Shown one piece after another: positions 1 to 14,148 of a stretch of DNA of 64,000 bases (its first letter is position 1; the number at the start of each line of letters is the position of its first letter). Source of the stretch: Varroa destructor. Taxonomy: Eukaryota > Arthropoda > Arachnida > Mesostigmata > Varroidae. The translations under genes were made by a program, and so were the position numbers. The notes below the pieces were generated by a model. That model had not been told where the DNA came from and made no database searches. It saw nothing but the letters and a program-made list of their open reading frames with translations. The stretch is from the NCBI RefSeq assembly GCF_002443255.2, contig NW_019211455.1:10820503-10884502 (forward strand). The letters run 5' to 3'.

Positions 1-57
1 CGGCGGATCGAGATTGACGCGTCTGACTCGCTTAGCGACGGGTCGCTGCTATGTTAA
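1..57 (+). CDS. C-terminal fragment of a plus-strand gene cut by the window edge
   Basis: The first 57 bases are GC-rich compared with what follows and read in one frame as RRIEIDASDSLSDGSLLC and then TAA. The acidic, serine-rich tail, the abrupt change in composition after the stop, and an AATAAA poly(A) signal about 210 bases downstream all suggest the end of a real last exon. The family cannot be told from 18 residues. A chance open frame this short is quite possible, so confidence is limited. Confidence 0.35.
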   Translation, partial: RRIEIDASDSLSDGSLLC

Positions 58-269
58 TACATTTGTTAAGTATTAGGTCATTGTCTGACACGCTACTGCT
101 TGCCTCGTTAAACAGTTGGACGAGTAAAAATGTCCAAAGCCCGCAAACGCAGTACACAGAATTTTGCTCGTTACCTATGAAATGTTTCGTTTTATGTAGA
201 TGAATACAGCTGCTGCGCTAGAAGGCTGCTTTAGGACCTGCTTACCCAGACCTAGCAATGCCATGGACC

Positions 270-275
270 AATAAA
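270..275 (+). terminator. Candidate poly(A) signal AATAAA
   Basis: A plus-strand AATAAA lies about 210 bases after the TAA that closes the left-edge reading frame. This is a sensible distance for a short 3' UTR. The hexamer is common in AT-rich DNA, so the call rests on position only. Confidence 0.25.
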
Positions 276-1724
276 TTTCTTTGTTTACATGCTAATCATA
301 TGGAAGTGTATTTGAGTTGTAAGCACGTCTGGAAATCGGGAACCCTAATATGAACACAAGTTTAGAAATGTCAACAGGTTGGAGAGCTAATTCAAGTCAC
401 AAATATGGTAAATCTAATACGATTCAGTATAATCGTACGAGTTTCAAGCTCAAAATACGGACGTAACATGGATACGTCCGTATAATAGGGATTAGATTTG
501 ATTGAGAGGGCTAGCACCTAAGTAACTGAGCCTGCACACGATGTTCTATTTGACGGCAGATTATTACTACTATTGTTATTGCATGCGGTGTATCGACATC
601 CTCCAATCACTCCTTCAAACGTTGAAATCAAATAGCACATCTCATAGTTTTCTCCGTGCGCAAGGCGTTGACCATTCATTCACTGCCGACAAATAAACAA
701 ATAGTTAGAAACTAAAGCTATCTTATTACCGTAGCAGACTAGATAAGCAGCTTGTGAGCCCTTATCTGGTCACTATATTGTGCGCTACTGTCCTTCTTGT
801 TCACCGTGGCAAAGTTAAAAATCAGAAAAAAAACTTCTATATCGACTCGGTTCTGCCCACTATTATTACTACAGTTAGGTTTAGCCTAAGTTCACCCTCC
901 GATAGCTACGCTGTTACGTGCAATCTTCGAACGTTCACAGCTTTGCAGTTAATTAAATCTATGGTGCAGCAACTTATTTTGGTGCGAATTAGGAGGCTAA
1001 ATTAATGCAATCTTTGTCAAACACATCTAATCTAATGAGCAAGGTTAAATACGACATGCGCAAAAACAACGGCCCCGTCACATCAGTCTCTTAATGGGGT
1101 GATGATAATTACCTGCCTTCTACGTTTCTGTGATTGCTCCTTCACGGAAAATAAATAGCGACCCGAACGAAGGCGATCTTTTATCGTGGAACCCAAGTAC
1201 GAAGTCACAGTTGCTAACAACATTTGCTAATTCGTGATTTTCTACAGGCTCGATCATATATTATAGTAATAATGCTAACTAGAATTCTGCGTCAATTAAC
1301 AACGAGGTTTCTACATAAAAGTTAGGGGAAAAAAAAAAGAGCTAGACATATTGGCCTCGATGTACATATTTAGGTCCGCGCTCGTTAATTATCGTTCTTG
1401 TATCAACCACATTCATAGGAAAAAGAAAGAGGAAGATGAAGCAGTCCATGGTATGCTTTTCGATGTTTGTTCGTTTAATGGCTCAACCTCATGCGGCGTC
1501 TTCGTAACGAATCGACCATGGTAATTTACTCGAGAGCGTGTCAACGATTTCTTCCCTATATGTCCTGCAATGTATAGCTATCAGCGTCCGCCATAGAGAT
1601 TCCCTCAGAGGTAGCAAGGGACAACGTACGAGCCAGTGTTCCAAGTAGGACAAAAGGCCAAAGCAAATCGTACGAATAAAGTCTTCTACAGTAGACTGCA
1701 CTACACACATGCACATACACGCGT

Positions 1725-1740
1725 GCACACACACACACAC
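1725..1740. repeat. (CA)n microsatellite
   Basis: About eight CA units, preceded by an impure CA/CG-rich stretch from about 1701. Confidence 0.8.
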
Positions 1741-4700
1741 ATTCGCGCATGCAAATAATAGACGTATGTCAATTATTTTGTGTTGGCTATTGTTTGGCGT
1801 TCGGAATGCACAGCTACCCGTGATGACCTAATGCTGTTATTATTGGTTGCTCATAAACAATCCAGCCTGGACAATATCCTTCGATTTTAGTTGGCATTTT
1901 TATGATGTTTCATTGTTTACATACAGAAATCGCTTGTTTTTGTAGCGTATGTAGTGTTCAGCTGGTCGACGGGTAGCCGACTACTGCTGTGACTGTTGAC
2001 ACGGTCAATGTGTGAAATGTATCATCCAGCTAAAACTGCGGTGAGTCTTCATCTCGACTGAAGCGTTTTCTTTGGACTCTCTACCTTATTTGTTGTTTAT
2101 CCACATGGAACACACTAATTTGAGAGAATTGTCAACGGACATATATTATAACATATGGCAGTGGGATGGAATGGCGTATATCATTTCACTATAGTTTTGT
2201 TACTAGTGTTGGGCAGACATAATCATAGTGGGCTCTGTACGTTACATCGAATTAATTATTTCCTATCTACGGCCGCTCAGTCTAGTATGAATACACCTAC
2301 GTATATAAATACTTCGTCGTTTGATATCTGGTACTGCCTTCAGACGTCACTTCAGACGGCTGGCTCCCAGCACAAGAAGAAGAGTGCCCACGCGATTACG
2401 GTACGTGCACACAAAAGTATTAAACACGTTGTGTACCCGTTCGGATAGACATTCGAAGTTATACACGTTGTTCTTTGTATACAAATTAGAACAAGATAAA
2501 CATATTTTTCAATAGTTATTCCTTTCGACATAACAAATTGATCATTTAATCACTCATCATCTTCCAGGTAAGTACATTTCCCTTTTTGCTGTTCGCGCAT
2601 TCGCATATGTTTTTTAGTTCATTTTTAAATATGTATTTTGTAATTGAACTATATGGTGCGTTTTTTTGGATAAAAATACTAGAGTGAGGATATGAACTTC
2701 ACAAATCCAGCAGTAGCCATGACAATCTTCGTCAAAACAGCCCCTTGAACTGACAACATTTCGCAGACGACCATCTCAGGCGTGTCAGGTAACCTACGAC
2801 ATCATATTTGATAAATAACAAGTTCTTGATATGGTTCATTATATTGCCGCGCTCAAACCGCTTCCCTCATAACAATTTTACCTAGGACAAATACAGATTT
2901 CAACAAGAAGGCCGGTACGCACTGTTATAAATGAAACCACTCAATGACCCAGACAGTTAAAAGTCAATACTCTACTCTAAGACAATTATTCACGTGTACA
3001 GCGGCATGTAGTGAGAGAAAAAAAAAAAAAGCACATCTGTTAATTGAAGAATACTTCAAACATTCAAGTATTTGGTAGACATGTTCTAAGTTTCAAGAGC
3101 TGGTGCAACGCAGCTACTAAATAATAATTAAACTATATTTTGGTCTATTTGGAAGACCTAACGGCATGGGATGCCAATAAGACCTAATACTAACTGTTCA
3201 GCCTGTTTTAGATAGATTTTATCTGCTACAAGACCCAATTGCATTGTGTGCGGACTACTTTTTACGCTTACATTGGTTCAAAAGCTGAGAACCAACACAT
3301 TTTCAGGTAGCGTGAATACTGCACATCAGAAAATCAGAGGATTTTTAGATTTTCAAAAATTATTGTTTAAAGATTTCTTGATTATCGTTTTGGATCCGTT
3401 CATCCCGTTTCCGTTGTTTCAATGTTATTAGCATCTTTTTGCAAATCAGCAAACTGTCGGTATCCTGCAGCGGCCTGACTGCAGTAACAACCCCATCAAA
3501 AATGCTCTAGTAATAATCACGGAAATTTATAATAATTCCATGATATTAAATCGGATTGATTTACAATCATTTTTTATGGGTAACTGCTAACAGAACGAGA
3601 CTGCTATTCAGGTGCGCTCGTAAATACCCGTAGAAGATAATTACGGCGCCATATTCTGATTCGAGGGATTTTACCTATCAACTTTCCCTCTATTGTTGCT
3701 GCAGCTGCAAAGTTCCCCGGTGGCCATAAACATAAACGAGTCTTTTTGTTGTTAAGCATTGGCGCAGAGATGCACTGTCCTGTTTTGCGCTAGCTTTCAT
3801 ATATTGAGGCTAATGCGGAAAAATTAGTCGCTGATGTACTCAGTGAATAATAAAACAGTGGGATCGTTACGTTGAAGTGGAAGCCCTCTCTACGGTACAC
3901 GCTACTGTTCACCGTCGCCTCGAATCAAAAATATCCACCAGCCGTGAACGCAATTTCGCCTTATCTTACCACCTCTTTGGTCGCTGGTAAAAGTTGGCCA
4001 ATGCTTTACGTTCAGTCGTCACGAGCGGGTGGTATCGTTTGAGCATACAGGGAACACATTAAAACAAACCGGTGTTTCCTGTATAGTCAATATCCGCTTA
4101 TGGACATTTACTTGCTTCTACATGGCAGCCTATATGTATTTGCCGAATTATCTTGAACAGAACTTCCTACTGGAATAAAAGCTACAGTACGAATGAGCCT
4201 TCGAAATTCATAGCATACTACAGGCCGTAGACACGGAACTACTGACCAAAACAAATAATCCTAAAGGATTTTGATTGTCAACATTGTTCCCTTCTAGCTA
4301 TGGTGACGGGAACTCCCTAATTTCTCATTGATTATAGCAGTTTTAATATATATGCTAGCGGTGAGCCAGCGGATGACTTCTGTTGACTTAATACGTCCTT
4401 GATCTTCAAACAGATGCAACATATGCGTACAGCCAAGACGTGTAATTGTATCTGAACAGGCGGTGGCCATATGCGTCTAACTTAATTAAAGCAAAAACTA
4501 CCACAATGAAAACTATCCCAACTTAGGGATCGGAACCTTACTGTAAGTATGTTCCTACGTTGCAGGATCAATCTGATTTCTTGTCTATTCGCAGTCGTTG
4601 TCGCTACCTTTTACCGAACACTGCTACGTGAAGATGTTACGTATTAGGGCTACTGCCACAAGACTGAGATGCACGTAGAAGATATGGACAAGAAGAGCAA

Positions 4701-6430
4701 GAAACGACGGGGCAAACAAACAGCTACCGGTTACACCAACGGTGAAGAACTACACAGAAAAACCGATAGAAATCGATACCGCATAGTAACACGTCTTAAA
4801 CAAGCCAAAACAATGTCATTGTTTAAGAAAGAGCGCACGAGAGCAGAGACGCTTAAGAATCGTCGTTTTGATATAATCACTAGCTGATACTCTACTTTAC
4901 AAAAGAAGTCCTTACAACGTCTATCGAAAATGAGATGTGCCAAACTGAAGTTATCATCGAAGATAGACATTATCAAACATCATAGCCAAACACCGTGACA
5001 TTCAGTTACTATCACCTGTGAAGGAGCATAATGTGAATACCTCACATTGAAGCCTATCTTTTTTTGGATAGCGTAAAATACGCCCTATACGAACCGGAAA
5101 AAAATTGTTGCCATATAAGTTGGCTATATATATATCGTACACTTTAAAGAGTTTTACAGTATCAATTACTTAACAGTACTATACGGTTATTGTGTAGCAT
5201 ATTGACAAGCGTAATTTGTTCTCTATGGTTCTCTCATTTCAATATCTGCGATACTAGCAATATTGTTTTGATGATATTATTATAAACCATACCATTTGCC
5301 GCCTTAAATGAAAGATACTGATTCCTCAATTTGTACATCGAACCTTTTTTGTTTTTTCTAAGAACGTTACAGATCGATCCTATTCATGGTGCGGCTCGTG
5401 ACTCTTCTCCAATAAAACTTATGCCAGCAGTAGCTACGAACGATTACGGGTAATACGTGCCTCAGGCTGTATATAGATAGCAACTACCAATATTGTTTCG
5501 TAGTTACAGACACAGAGAAATTCAAAAACCAAGAAAAATATATCATAAAAAAATATATATATTTAAATCAATCGTATGAGTACACACTCACATATGCACA
5601 GAATTATCAACGGGCCGTTTCGAGGGTTCACAATAGTTAGAATTTAAAGAACGAGCTACCCAGTTAGGTTCGAGACGATGCCTAAAGGAATTAAGTATAC
5701 AACGTTTTTCAGCGTTGGCTTGGAATCTAGTGGCTTAGATTGCCGCATTTCCGACGACTGCCTTTGAAGGGGCGTTAGCAGCACGGGAAAAAAGAGGCCA
5801 ATGACAAACTGCAACTCCGACCCAGACGATCAACTGGTTATCGTTATTTCAGTTAATTATTTTTCTTTCTGCAGACGCTACCAGTTAATAGCAGTGACCG
5901 ATTCAGCCGTGCGTCTAAAGTCTGCCCACTGCAGTCTGTCTAACTGCTTGCTGTTTAGGTGCCATCGTCTTTCCAATCCTCATTCGTGGCCGTTACTGGC
6001 CCGTCGTTCTTTGGTTCTCTACCGAAAAGAATATTTATCTAGAGCGAAATCGAATGCGACCATTTTATTGCCCATAAAAGCGATTCGAAATGAAGATCTA
6101 CACCGCTCACCAGCTCACCACACGCTAAACAACGAATTTTGTCGAAGGATCAGTCATTATCCCGACGAGGCTAGCGCTGTTTAAAGTAAAAAAAAGGATC
6201 CCATCAAAGACGTAGAAGGAAGATTACAGCGATCCGAGCTGTCCTGAATCCCCGGCACTGACACCGCCGTCAGCAACGCAACCGATACCGCAGAATATCG
6301 GTATGAGTCCATGGTCCATGCTACTCAAAACGTGACATTAGTACATTGCTTGCCTAGCTTTTTAGATGTGACGGTTGAAACCCGTCTGTAACACTGGGCG
6401 TGACTGTAGATCTGTGCGGTGTAACTATAC

Positions 6431-6468
6431 GTCCGTCGTATATATGTACCTCCATATATACGACGGAC
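6431..6468. repeat. Perfect inverted repeat, 16-bp arms and 6-base loop
   Basis: The left arm is gtccgtcgtatatatg (6431-6446), the loop is tacctc (6447-6452), and the right arm (6453-6468) is its exact reverse complement. No coding frame crosses it convincingly. It could be a hairpin, a miniature palindrome or the remnant of a terminal inverted repeat pair. The perfect arms include the non-simple part gtccgtcg, so this is more than a TA palindrome. Confidence 0.85.
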
Positions 6469-6511
6469 AATGCATTTATGCACGTTCGAGGGACACATGA
6501 CTCTATGAACC

Positions 6512-6534
6512 ATATATATATATATATATATATA
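6512..6534. repeat. (AT)n microsatellite
   Basis: Uninterrupted AT dinucleotides of about 23 bases, some 45 bases downstream of the 16-bp hairpin. Confidence 0.9.
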
Positions 6535-7989
6535 GAGCTTATTAGAATTTTTCCGCGCGCTCGTTTCGGAGATTTTAAGTAGTTGCGTGGTGATGCGCTG
6601 TCGTCAGGAGATTGTACTTGTTGAGAGACCTGCCTGTAGCGTCGTCGCATCATTTTAACTGGGTTTTCATAGCAGAGTCACAATCATTTTTTCACCCAAA
6701 TTAACGCCTTCCGAGTAACCAACGATCGACACTAAATACGATAAATTCTACTGGACTACGTTACATATAATGTACTGATTTTAACGTGCAGTTATGGAGT
6801 GCCGTAAAGTCGTGACGTTCGTGTCGCCGGTCAAACTCTTAATTGTTGATAATGGATTGATTTTTCAGGAACGTGTCGATGAAGAATAAGACGAAGTAGT
6901 GTCTATATAAACGTCAACGACAACGACGAAACCAGCCTCCAAATGAAAAATCAGTAGAATGCCAGATCTATTGTTAACTATAGATAATAATTTTATATAT
7001 GTGTACACTTGTATGGCTGTACGAGACAATACCACAGGGTCTCATTACCTGCAACGAAAACGTTAATGCCAATATTGGGAGCGATTTGTCCTACCGCGGC
7101 TGCCTTTACTGTTGCTGTTCGATTTTCCAATATCCGCCAATCCGACCCTTTGATTTCTGATAGCGTACGATACCACTGAAGCACACATAAGCAGGGGTCA
7201 TGGACCAATTATAAACCTATAATCTGAAATCTACTAAATATCGACGTCATTACTACTGCTGGTGACATTAATTTTTCGGTCTGTTTACCCACCAACCTGC
7301 CGTTCTATGGACGGTACGCCGTCAGCATCTTGGAGTTAGGCGCGTCCAAAATGTCGTGCCTAATACTGTTTTTAATGGCCCTCTGGAGCTAACCCCGAGG
7401 AGCTCATAAAGTAACTAGTTAACTACACCCGCTACCTGTGCAAGACACTCTGAGCTTTGCAGTATTACCCTTGGAAAATTTTACGTGTACGTTTAGACGC
7501 ATTTTGAGCAGCGCTATAGCATTTGACGGTGAATTGAACATTTATTGTTTCGAAAGACTGTCGCCATCTGAATAGTCGTCACACGAGAGAAAGACACCGA
7601 AGATACAACGATGTCTCGTCACCAATGAGTGTAGAAGACGCGATCAGAAACCCTTGACGTTACTGATCGCCGCTTGATCTGTCTTTCTTCGAAACGATCC
7701 GACGCCGACGTCAGTTGTGACGGTAGGAAACAATAGCAGGAGCGACAGTTAACCTGGAATGAATAGCTCCAAACAGCCACTTGGTTATGTCGCACTATTT
7801 GATCTGCGGATTTACACAAGTAACTTTGTATAAATATAATACAATCTGAAAATAGGTGAAAAATATGGCAATCGATACCGCCGTTGCGGTTCTTGCTGCA
7901 CACGTTTTAAAATAAAAAATCAAAGGGGCAAAGTGTTCTAAAGTAGACGTTTACTCGAATTATTTATGATCGACTAGTTACTAGACGCT

Positions 7990-7993
<4 letters not shown>

Positions 7994-8032
<39 letters not shown>
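7994..8032. repeat. (TA)n microsatellite
   Basis: A pure TA run of about 39 bases with no gene nearby. Confidence 0.95.
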
Positions 8033-8036
<4 letters not shown>

Positions 8037-11000
8037 ACTAAATGGACGTAGGGCAAGTGTGGACAGGTATCGTATCAATATGTTTATACAATGCAGCGCT
8101 GCTATGATGTAATCATAACGCTGACAACGGCAGCAACTTTTTCGAGTGAAGAAGTTAGACGTTCCAATCTGTGTCCGCTGTATCGTCAGTTTAATATACG
8201 CGTACGATGCGCAAATGACGTATCGTGACCCTCACTCTTAGGAAAGGTACTCATTATAACCATGTATATGCAAAATTTCAAAAGAAGATATTTCAACAAT
8301 CATGTAACCCACATCGATATCATTTTAAAGGCGACACGCGGTACTATGTAGTAACAGTAATACGTAAATTTCGGTCTGAAAGAATAGGAAATTAGGGACG
8401 CGTCTAGCTTTCTGATTGTGTGATGTTTTTGTATAGGCTGACGACAATGTAATTGACATTGACTGGATCACGAAATTCTCGCGTAGGTTACATATCCTAT
8501 CAGTCTAAATCTTGCATTGGTCAGCGAGATGATCTAAGTGACGAGAATCGCCTTCATCTGCAGTGTTTATCGCTAGGTTTCTGTCCTTGAGATGACGCAT
8601 TGATCACGTTCATGGGCCATGTGAAGCAATCAGCTAATGAATTATAGAGTTGCGATCTTGATTTTTATACAGAACTCTACTATATGTTGATTTTCAAGTT
8701 CTCTAAGTGTATTTATCAACAGCTGTCCAAGATTCTTGCATGGCTCAGACTAGTCGAGATTACTTCGAGAATCACGCTTTGTAACTTTCCATAGAGCTCT
8801 GGCTAAGACGAGCTTCCATTAAACAAACTTGAGTTGACAACAGAGTCATTGAGTGAGTCGGCAAATGATCTTTACAGTCACATAGCAGTCTATCGAGAAT
8901 GAGGTCTCTAGCAAACGAGCCGGCCGTTGGCAACTTAGTTTTCACAATAGCAATCTAAAGCCGTTGTCAAGGCTTAGCTACGGAGTCAGCTTACTTAGGC
9001 ATTCATTGACTTCTGCAAACGTTCAATTTATATAGCATAATACAGTCATCTGTATATCTCTTCAGCACATCTCCTTCCTATATTAGCAGGGTCATGTCTT
9101 AACACTATTACCAATCCGATCGCAGTGCCACCAAGCACTGACCTGCACGTATAGTCATCGTTACATCTTGACCGTCGCCTTTTGTTTTTGACACGATTCA
9201 TCTGCCCTACCTACTAAGCTGGCCGGCGCCTTTATACGGAAAAACAAGAGTCGTTTGCCTGCTCCTTACTATGAGCCCCAGCCCACATTACTTCTCTTGG
9301 ATGCTGCCTGTAACAGCCAGCGATAAACGTACCGAAAGCTCATAATGGTAGTGACACTGGGTCAACAAAAGGAAAATGGATAGTACTGCGTTGCCAATGA
9401 AGGGCCGAACAAACGAAAACGACAACAGTATCAGCAGTGGTAGAAACGAGAGTCAAACAACAGTAGCATGATATGCGAGCTTGGCACATTTGGCCAACGG
9501 ATGGTAAGCCAGAAGCTACTTTGTCGAATGTCGAGGATCAATAAATCCAACAATCATCTAGATTCACTTCTGTTCCACTGTTCTGCCCCGTATCGCTATT
9601 TGTCGCGCTGTCTCCACCTGCTTCGTTCTGCTAGCCCATATACAATAGTCTGACGAAATTTGCCCACTTGTGCCCCATGTGTCCATACCTACGACGATGC
9701 GAGAATGTCGAGGGATGTCGCCGAAACAAATGTGTAGAACTTGCAAGTCCATCATTGCCACCATGTAATGGCACCGCTGCGTGTGGGCGTAGTATCAGAA
9801 GCAAGTTAATGATACAAAACGGTTGATCTGGCTCAGTGTAATGGTTTGCGCCTTGAAGTAACTTACCGACATAATCACATCTAACTGGTTCAGTGTTTCA
9901 ATCGTTCTGTTTCTCCGTAGCGCTACAATGATCGATCAGCATTGGTCGATCTCGCCTTTAACGTCAACTTTGCCACCGGGCGGTATGGTATGACAAGGCC
10001 ACTATGGAGAACGGTAGCGGACAGACCTCTTCTTTTACCGCTTCAAGAAGCCACTACAGGCTTATTGACTACGTTTATTATTACTATTGTCGATATGGTA
10101 GTAAAACATCAGTTTGTATTGTGAGCCTCACCGGAGCCATACAAACCTGTCGTTCTTTGTTGAATATTCACCTTTTTACGTATGGGATCGGCTTTTTAAG
10201 ACGATTTTGAAGCAACAGAGGGAGTCCATCGGTCGCCCATTGAAGGCCGATGGTTGAAATAACACCTTATAGGTATCTAGGGATTTGTAGTAAAAACTGA
10301 CAAGAAGTCTGTAGTGGAATGGATGTTAGTGTGACATGACCTTTTATCCGCAAGCTGACTTCGTTTACTTCTTTAAATTTATCACGACTCCGCAGTGGTA
10401 ACTGGCAGCGGGGGGATACGCTAGCTAATTAATGTCATTATCAAGGTAAAACGCATCCATTCGGCTGTTCGCTAAGTTTCGACAGGCTTGCTTTATAAAC
10501 GCTCGACAAATGGCGGATGCAGATAAGAGGGTACCGTACTGCCAAAAACCGCCGTTGTCGTTCAAACTTTTCGGCAAAAGTTACCATTTTCGTTGTCACC
10601 ATTAACGGTGTTTTTTTTTTTATTAATGGTAATATCCCGAATGGCTTCACACAACTATCCTCGCCTAAGCGATCCACTAAAATTTATCACGTGCATAAAA
10701 ACCGAATTCGTTGTTTGTCGGTATAAATATGTCCTAAGGTCTATTTTGTAGGACGGCAGTGCACCGCGATGACCAGAAGAAAGTACTTGATAATAGGCTA
10801 ACTCCAGATTTAAGAATTTGCTTTTGTCGTTCGTCAGAGCAGATGCGTGTTATGTTTAAACTAATGCGCCCTGTCCTGCTATCGCTAGCAAGACGCCGTC
10901 GTCGTTCTGTCTATGTGGCGCGTTTGTAACTGTCGTTGGGGGCGTCGCACCTCTACTTACAGCTGCACCAATAACTAAAATTGTCTATGTCGGTAAATAG

Positions 11001-14000
11001 AAGCAGAAACAGGCTTCGTATGCAGTGGCAAATAAATTTGTGGAATATCTGGTAATTTTCCGCATGAATTTCTTTGGCAGCCAGTGAGGCAGACACTTTC
11101 ATCCGTAACATGGCAGTTTTCCTCTACGTCCTACACAAAAAGTTCCAAGTCCATAATAGCAGACCAGCTGCAAAGTTTCGATCTCTGCCGCTCACATTCG
11201 TTTCTACCAGAAATTCCTCTAAGGAGGTTCCAACTTTCAACTGTTTAGTCAGGTTGCCATAGGAGCGAGCCAGCAACCATATAAAAATGAAATTCCTGGT
11301 ATTCATTAGCGTCTACTGACAGAACGTTCATCTCCCAGCATGCTCCAGAACTTCTCTCTGAGACCCAATGCACCTAACTAGAGATACATGTGCAGTCGCT
11401 AGTTCTAGCCAATGACAAAGTGATCCCATGTTATCAGACTGAATCGACGAAAAAGTCCAGTGTTATATATCCCTAGCCTTGCGCTTTGCGACTCGCAACG
11501 ATTTTCACACAACTTGTTGTTGCTCTCACAAACGGTACGGCTTTCATATCGTGGAGAAAACTCTGAAAGAATCTCTACCTCAACCAACTTGCAATTATAC
11601 GCCAGAACAAGACGGCAGCCCCCATGCAACCGTCTGACACGACCTTGCTTTTTGCACTTAGCGACACTTTGAATAAAATATACACGTATGTATATTGTAC
11701 CGAAGAAGCTATGCTTGCCAAGCAAGCGCCCTCTATCCGCTACTTCACAGAAAGCAGCCGACTAATAGATGCCCGACCCAGAAAAATAGTCGGCCGCATA
11801 TTGTAGACGATGGCTATGCACTGTTTGATAGTCGGCCATCACCGTCAATATTGCCGGGACCGCCGCAGCTGTGAGAGATTACCGCCCCTTCACACGTAAC
11901 GAGAAGTGCTACTCCGTTACCTTTCCTCCCTTGAACCACTCACTCCATTGGGTTATCTCATTTTGACTTTTATCCGAGCATTTGCCTAACAAGTCTTTGC
12001 TTGAAGTTCACTTTCAAAGATCGGCCTCGCTGACCTTTCGGATAATATAAGACTGCGTGTCGGCAAAGCAAACGGCGGCGAAAACCGATAGTGAATACGG
12101 GCGGGTGGCCGGCACAGTACTTCTTGCGACAGATACGGAAGGCCCTTTACTCACTGGTCCGCCTTCTCCCGTTCTATCAAGAACGGCCCTGCTTGTTCGC
12201 AGATTCTCTAGCAGAATGCCATAACATCGTAACTATATTGGCGTACTCTGGTTTACGCACACATCGCTGTACAACGTAAAGAAATTGGGCGGGCAACTCG
12301 CGTACTATGGTGGGGTTCATGGCGCCGCTTGCCGGCGCTGGCGCTGGAGCTGGAGAATTGGTAGTTGTGCTTGTCTTAGCAGACAACAGCCGCTGGCACA
12401 ATTTTTGAAAATGATTTCGGGAAGTCGATGAAATGGCTGAGATTGTATCAATTAGATAGCGGACAATAGAGTGCAGAGAGAACAGCAAAAGAGCTCGGTT
12501 TAGCTCTTCACGTTGGCTACACATAGATTATGACGGCTGCAACACTGATGAGTGATGATGGTGATTGTGCCAATCGGGACTATCGGTGAATACAAACAAC
12601 TGCGAAACATGAGTTTCTCTGGAAGTAAACTGATACACCCTCGAGGTAGTACTTTAAGAGGAAACAATAACGCTGTGTAGCGAGGCGTTCAAATATGTGA
12701 TAAGCGCTCCAAATGAACAGCCGATTCATAATACACACTGAATAAGACTCTGGTATAACAGTGGCGCAAAAGCTCACGAAAAGAAAGTAAATAATGGGCA
12801 AAAGCGTACAAATGAATAATTATGACGCGTGAATTTTTTCAAGTTCAACTGCACTTGGGTTTTCATAGTAGGACTCATGGGAATTGTAGATTCGGGAGAG
12901 ACTGCAGCATTAGGTAAATAGTTTGTTCTTCTTTTCCTAGCTTCCACTCTTTGCCACTACTTGTGGGAGTCGCGTTACATGTGGGGCTGTCACAATATGC
13001 CGCCATTAATAATTATTGGAAAAAGAATCACAGCAAGAACGAGGATCATATATCTGCAATACTCTTTGTTGGCTCGTGAGAATTTGAGCGGCGCGACGAT
13101 TCAGCGTTCGTGCGTGTTGCCGGCCCCCGTATTTTTTTCGGGGTGGTGGTATATTATTTCTATAAAAGTCCAAACCTTAGGTAGCCGGTGTACCGCAACC
13201 TTTCTAAGGCGAAATGGTTACAGTCGACTACCTGATGTATGCCGAAAGTATATTACTATTATTATTATTACTACTACACAGGCTCGTCTGGCCTATGTAA
13301 GACGCTACTGTGGCCGGGGCCGCGTAGGACATGGTGATAGCGGTAGATGTATTGCGAATCAGCGGTGAACAATTCGTGATACTTGGCCATTAATAGAAGA
13401 TCATAAATGCAGGCATAGTTTTTAGCAAACCGCATCTGCATGATTTGAAATACATAAGTATGTATATATATATATACAACGATTTACATAGGCATTTGTC
13501 ATACAGTATAGGGAAGCAGGAAAGCCATCAACAAACTGGCAGTTGAAACCACCATAAGAGTACTGTGTAAAAGTAGCCAAATGAGAATGCATGAATGATA
13601 ATATTTTTTTTCTTTTATTAGTGACAGTAAAATTCAATGCATGCCTCGTGCTCCAGTGGTCGTTTCCCTTCTTCCGGCCCTATCTGTAGGGCAGAGATTC
13701 AAATAAAGAAGCCATAATTAACATTGTTCGCAGTGATATCCGCCGTTCTGGTTTATTCTATGTGAACGGTCCCTCGATTTTCGAGCAGGGTGGGTCCCGT
13801 CATCTCCTATACGAGTTGGGGCATCAATGCCAATTCAACCGCATTCGCATCTAGAAAGAAGCACTGTCATCAAGTACTTCCATTGTAACTTGCTCCAGCT
13901 ATTCAGCGTATGACATCCGGTGATCTGTGAACGTCTTCTTCACGTGACAAATCCCAAAATGACCAATGAAGGGAAGCAAATTCCATGGGTCTAGTTTGCG

Positions 14001-14148
14001 CATTTGAGACACATTCCAGTCTAGCGGGAAAAAAAAAAAACCCATTTCTGAAGCTAAACTCTATTTATGCTGTACCTTAGCTTATTAAATAAGTGCGCAG
14101 CAAACCTATACCCTACCGTAACTACAACTTGTATTTTAGAAAACTTAC

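Larger units (their letters stand above)
300..14100. other. Long intergenic or intronic stretch with no certain gene
   Basis: This 14 kb contains only scattered short open frames whose composition looks random. It has several microsatellites and one perfect hairpin, listed separately. The missing downstream exons of the minus-strand gene at 14.1-15.4 kb should lie here or beyond the left edge. I could not identify them with confidence. A short lysine/arginine-rich ORF at 4669-4887 is discussed under findings. Confidence 0.6.

Noticed and set aside
1489..1740. Minus-strand frame after a TG-rich acceptor-like tract, ending RYEDAA
   Set aside because: No position-specific coding bias by hand count and no recognisable domain. 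It is phase-compatible with the 14-15 kb exon but 12 kb away with nothing in between.
5801..6184. 127-codon plus-strand frame containing a strong acceptor-like ctttctgcag
   Set aside because: No coding bias and no domain; the acceptor leads into frames that close quickly.
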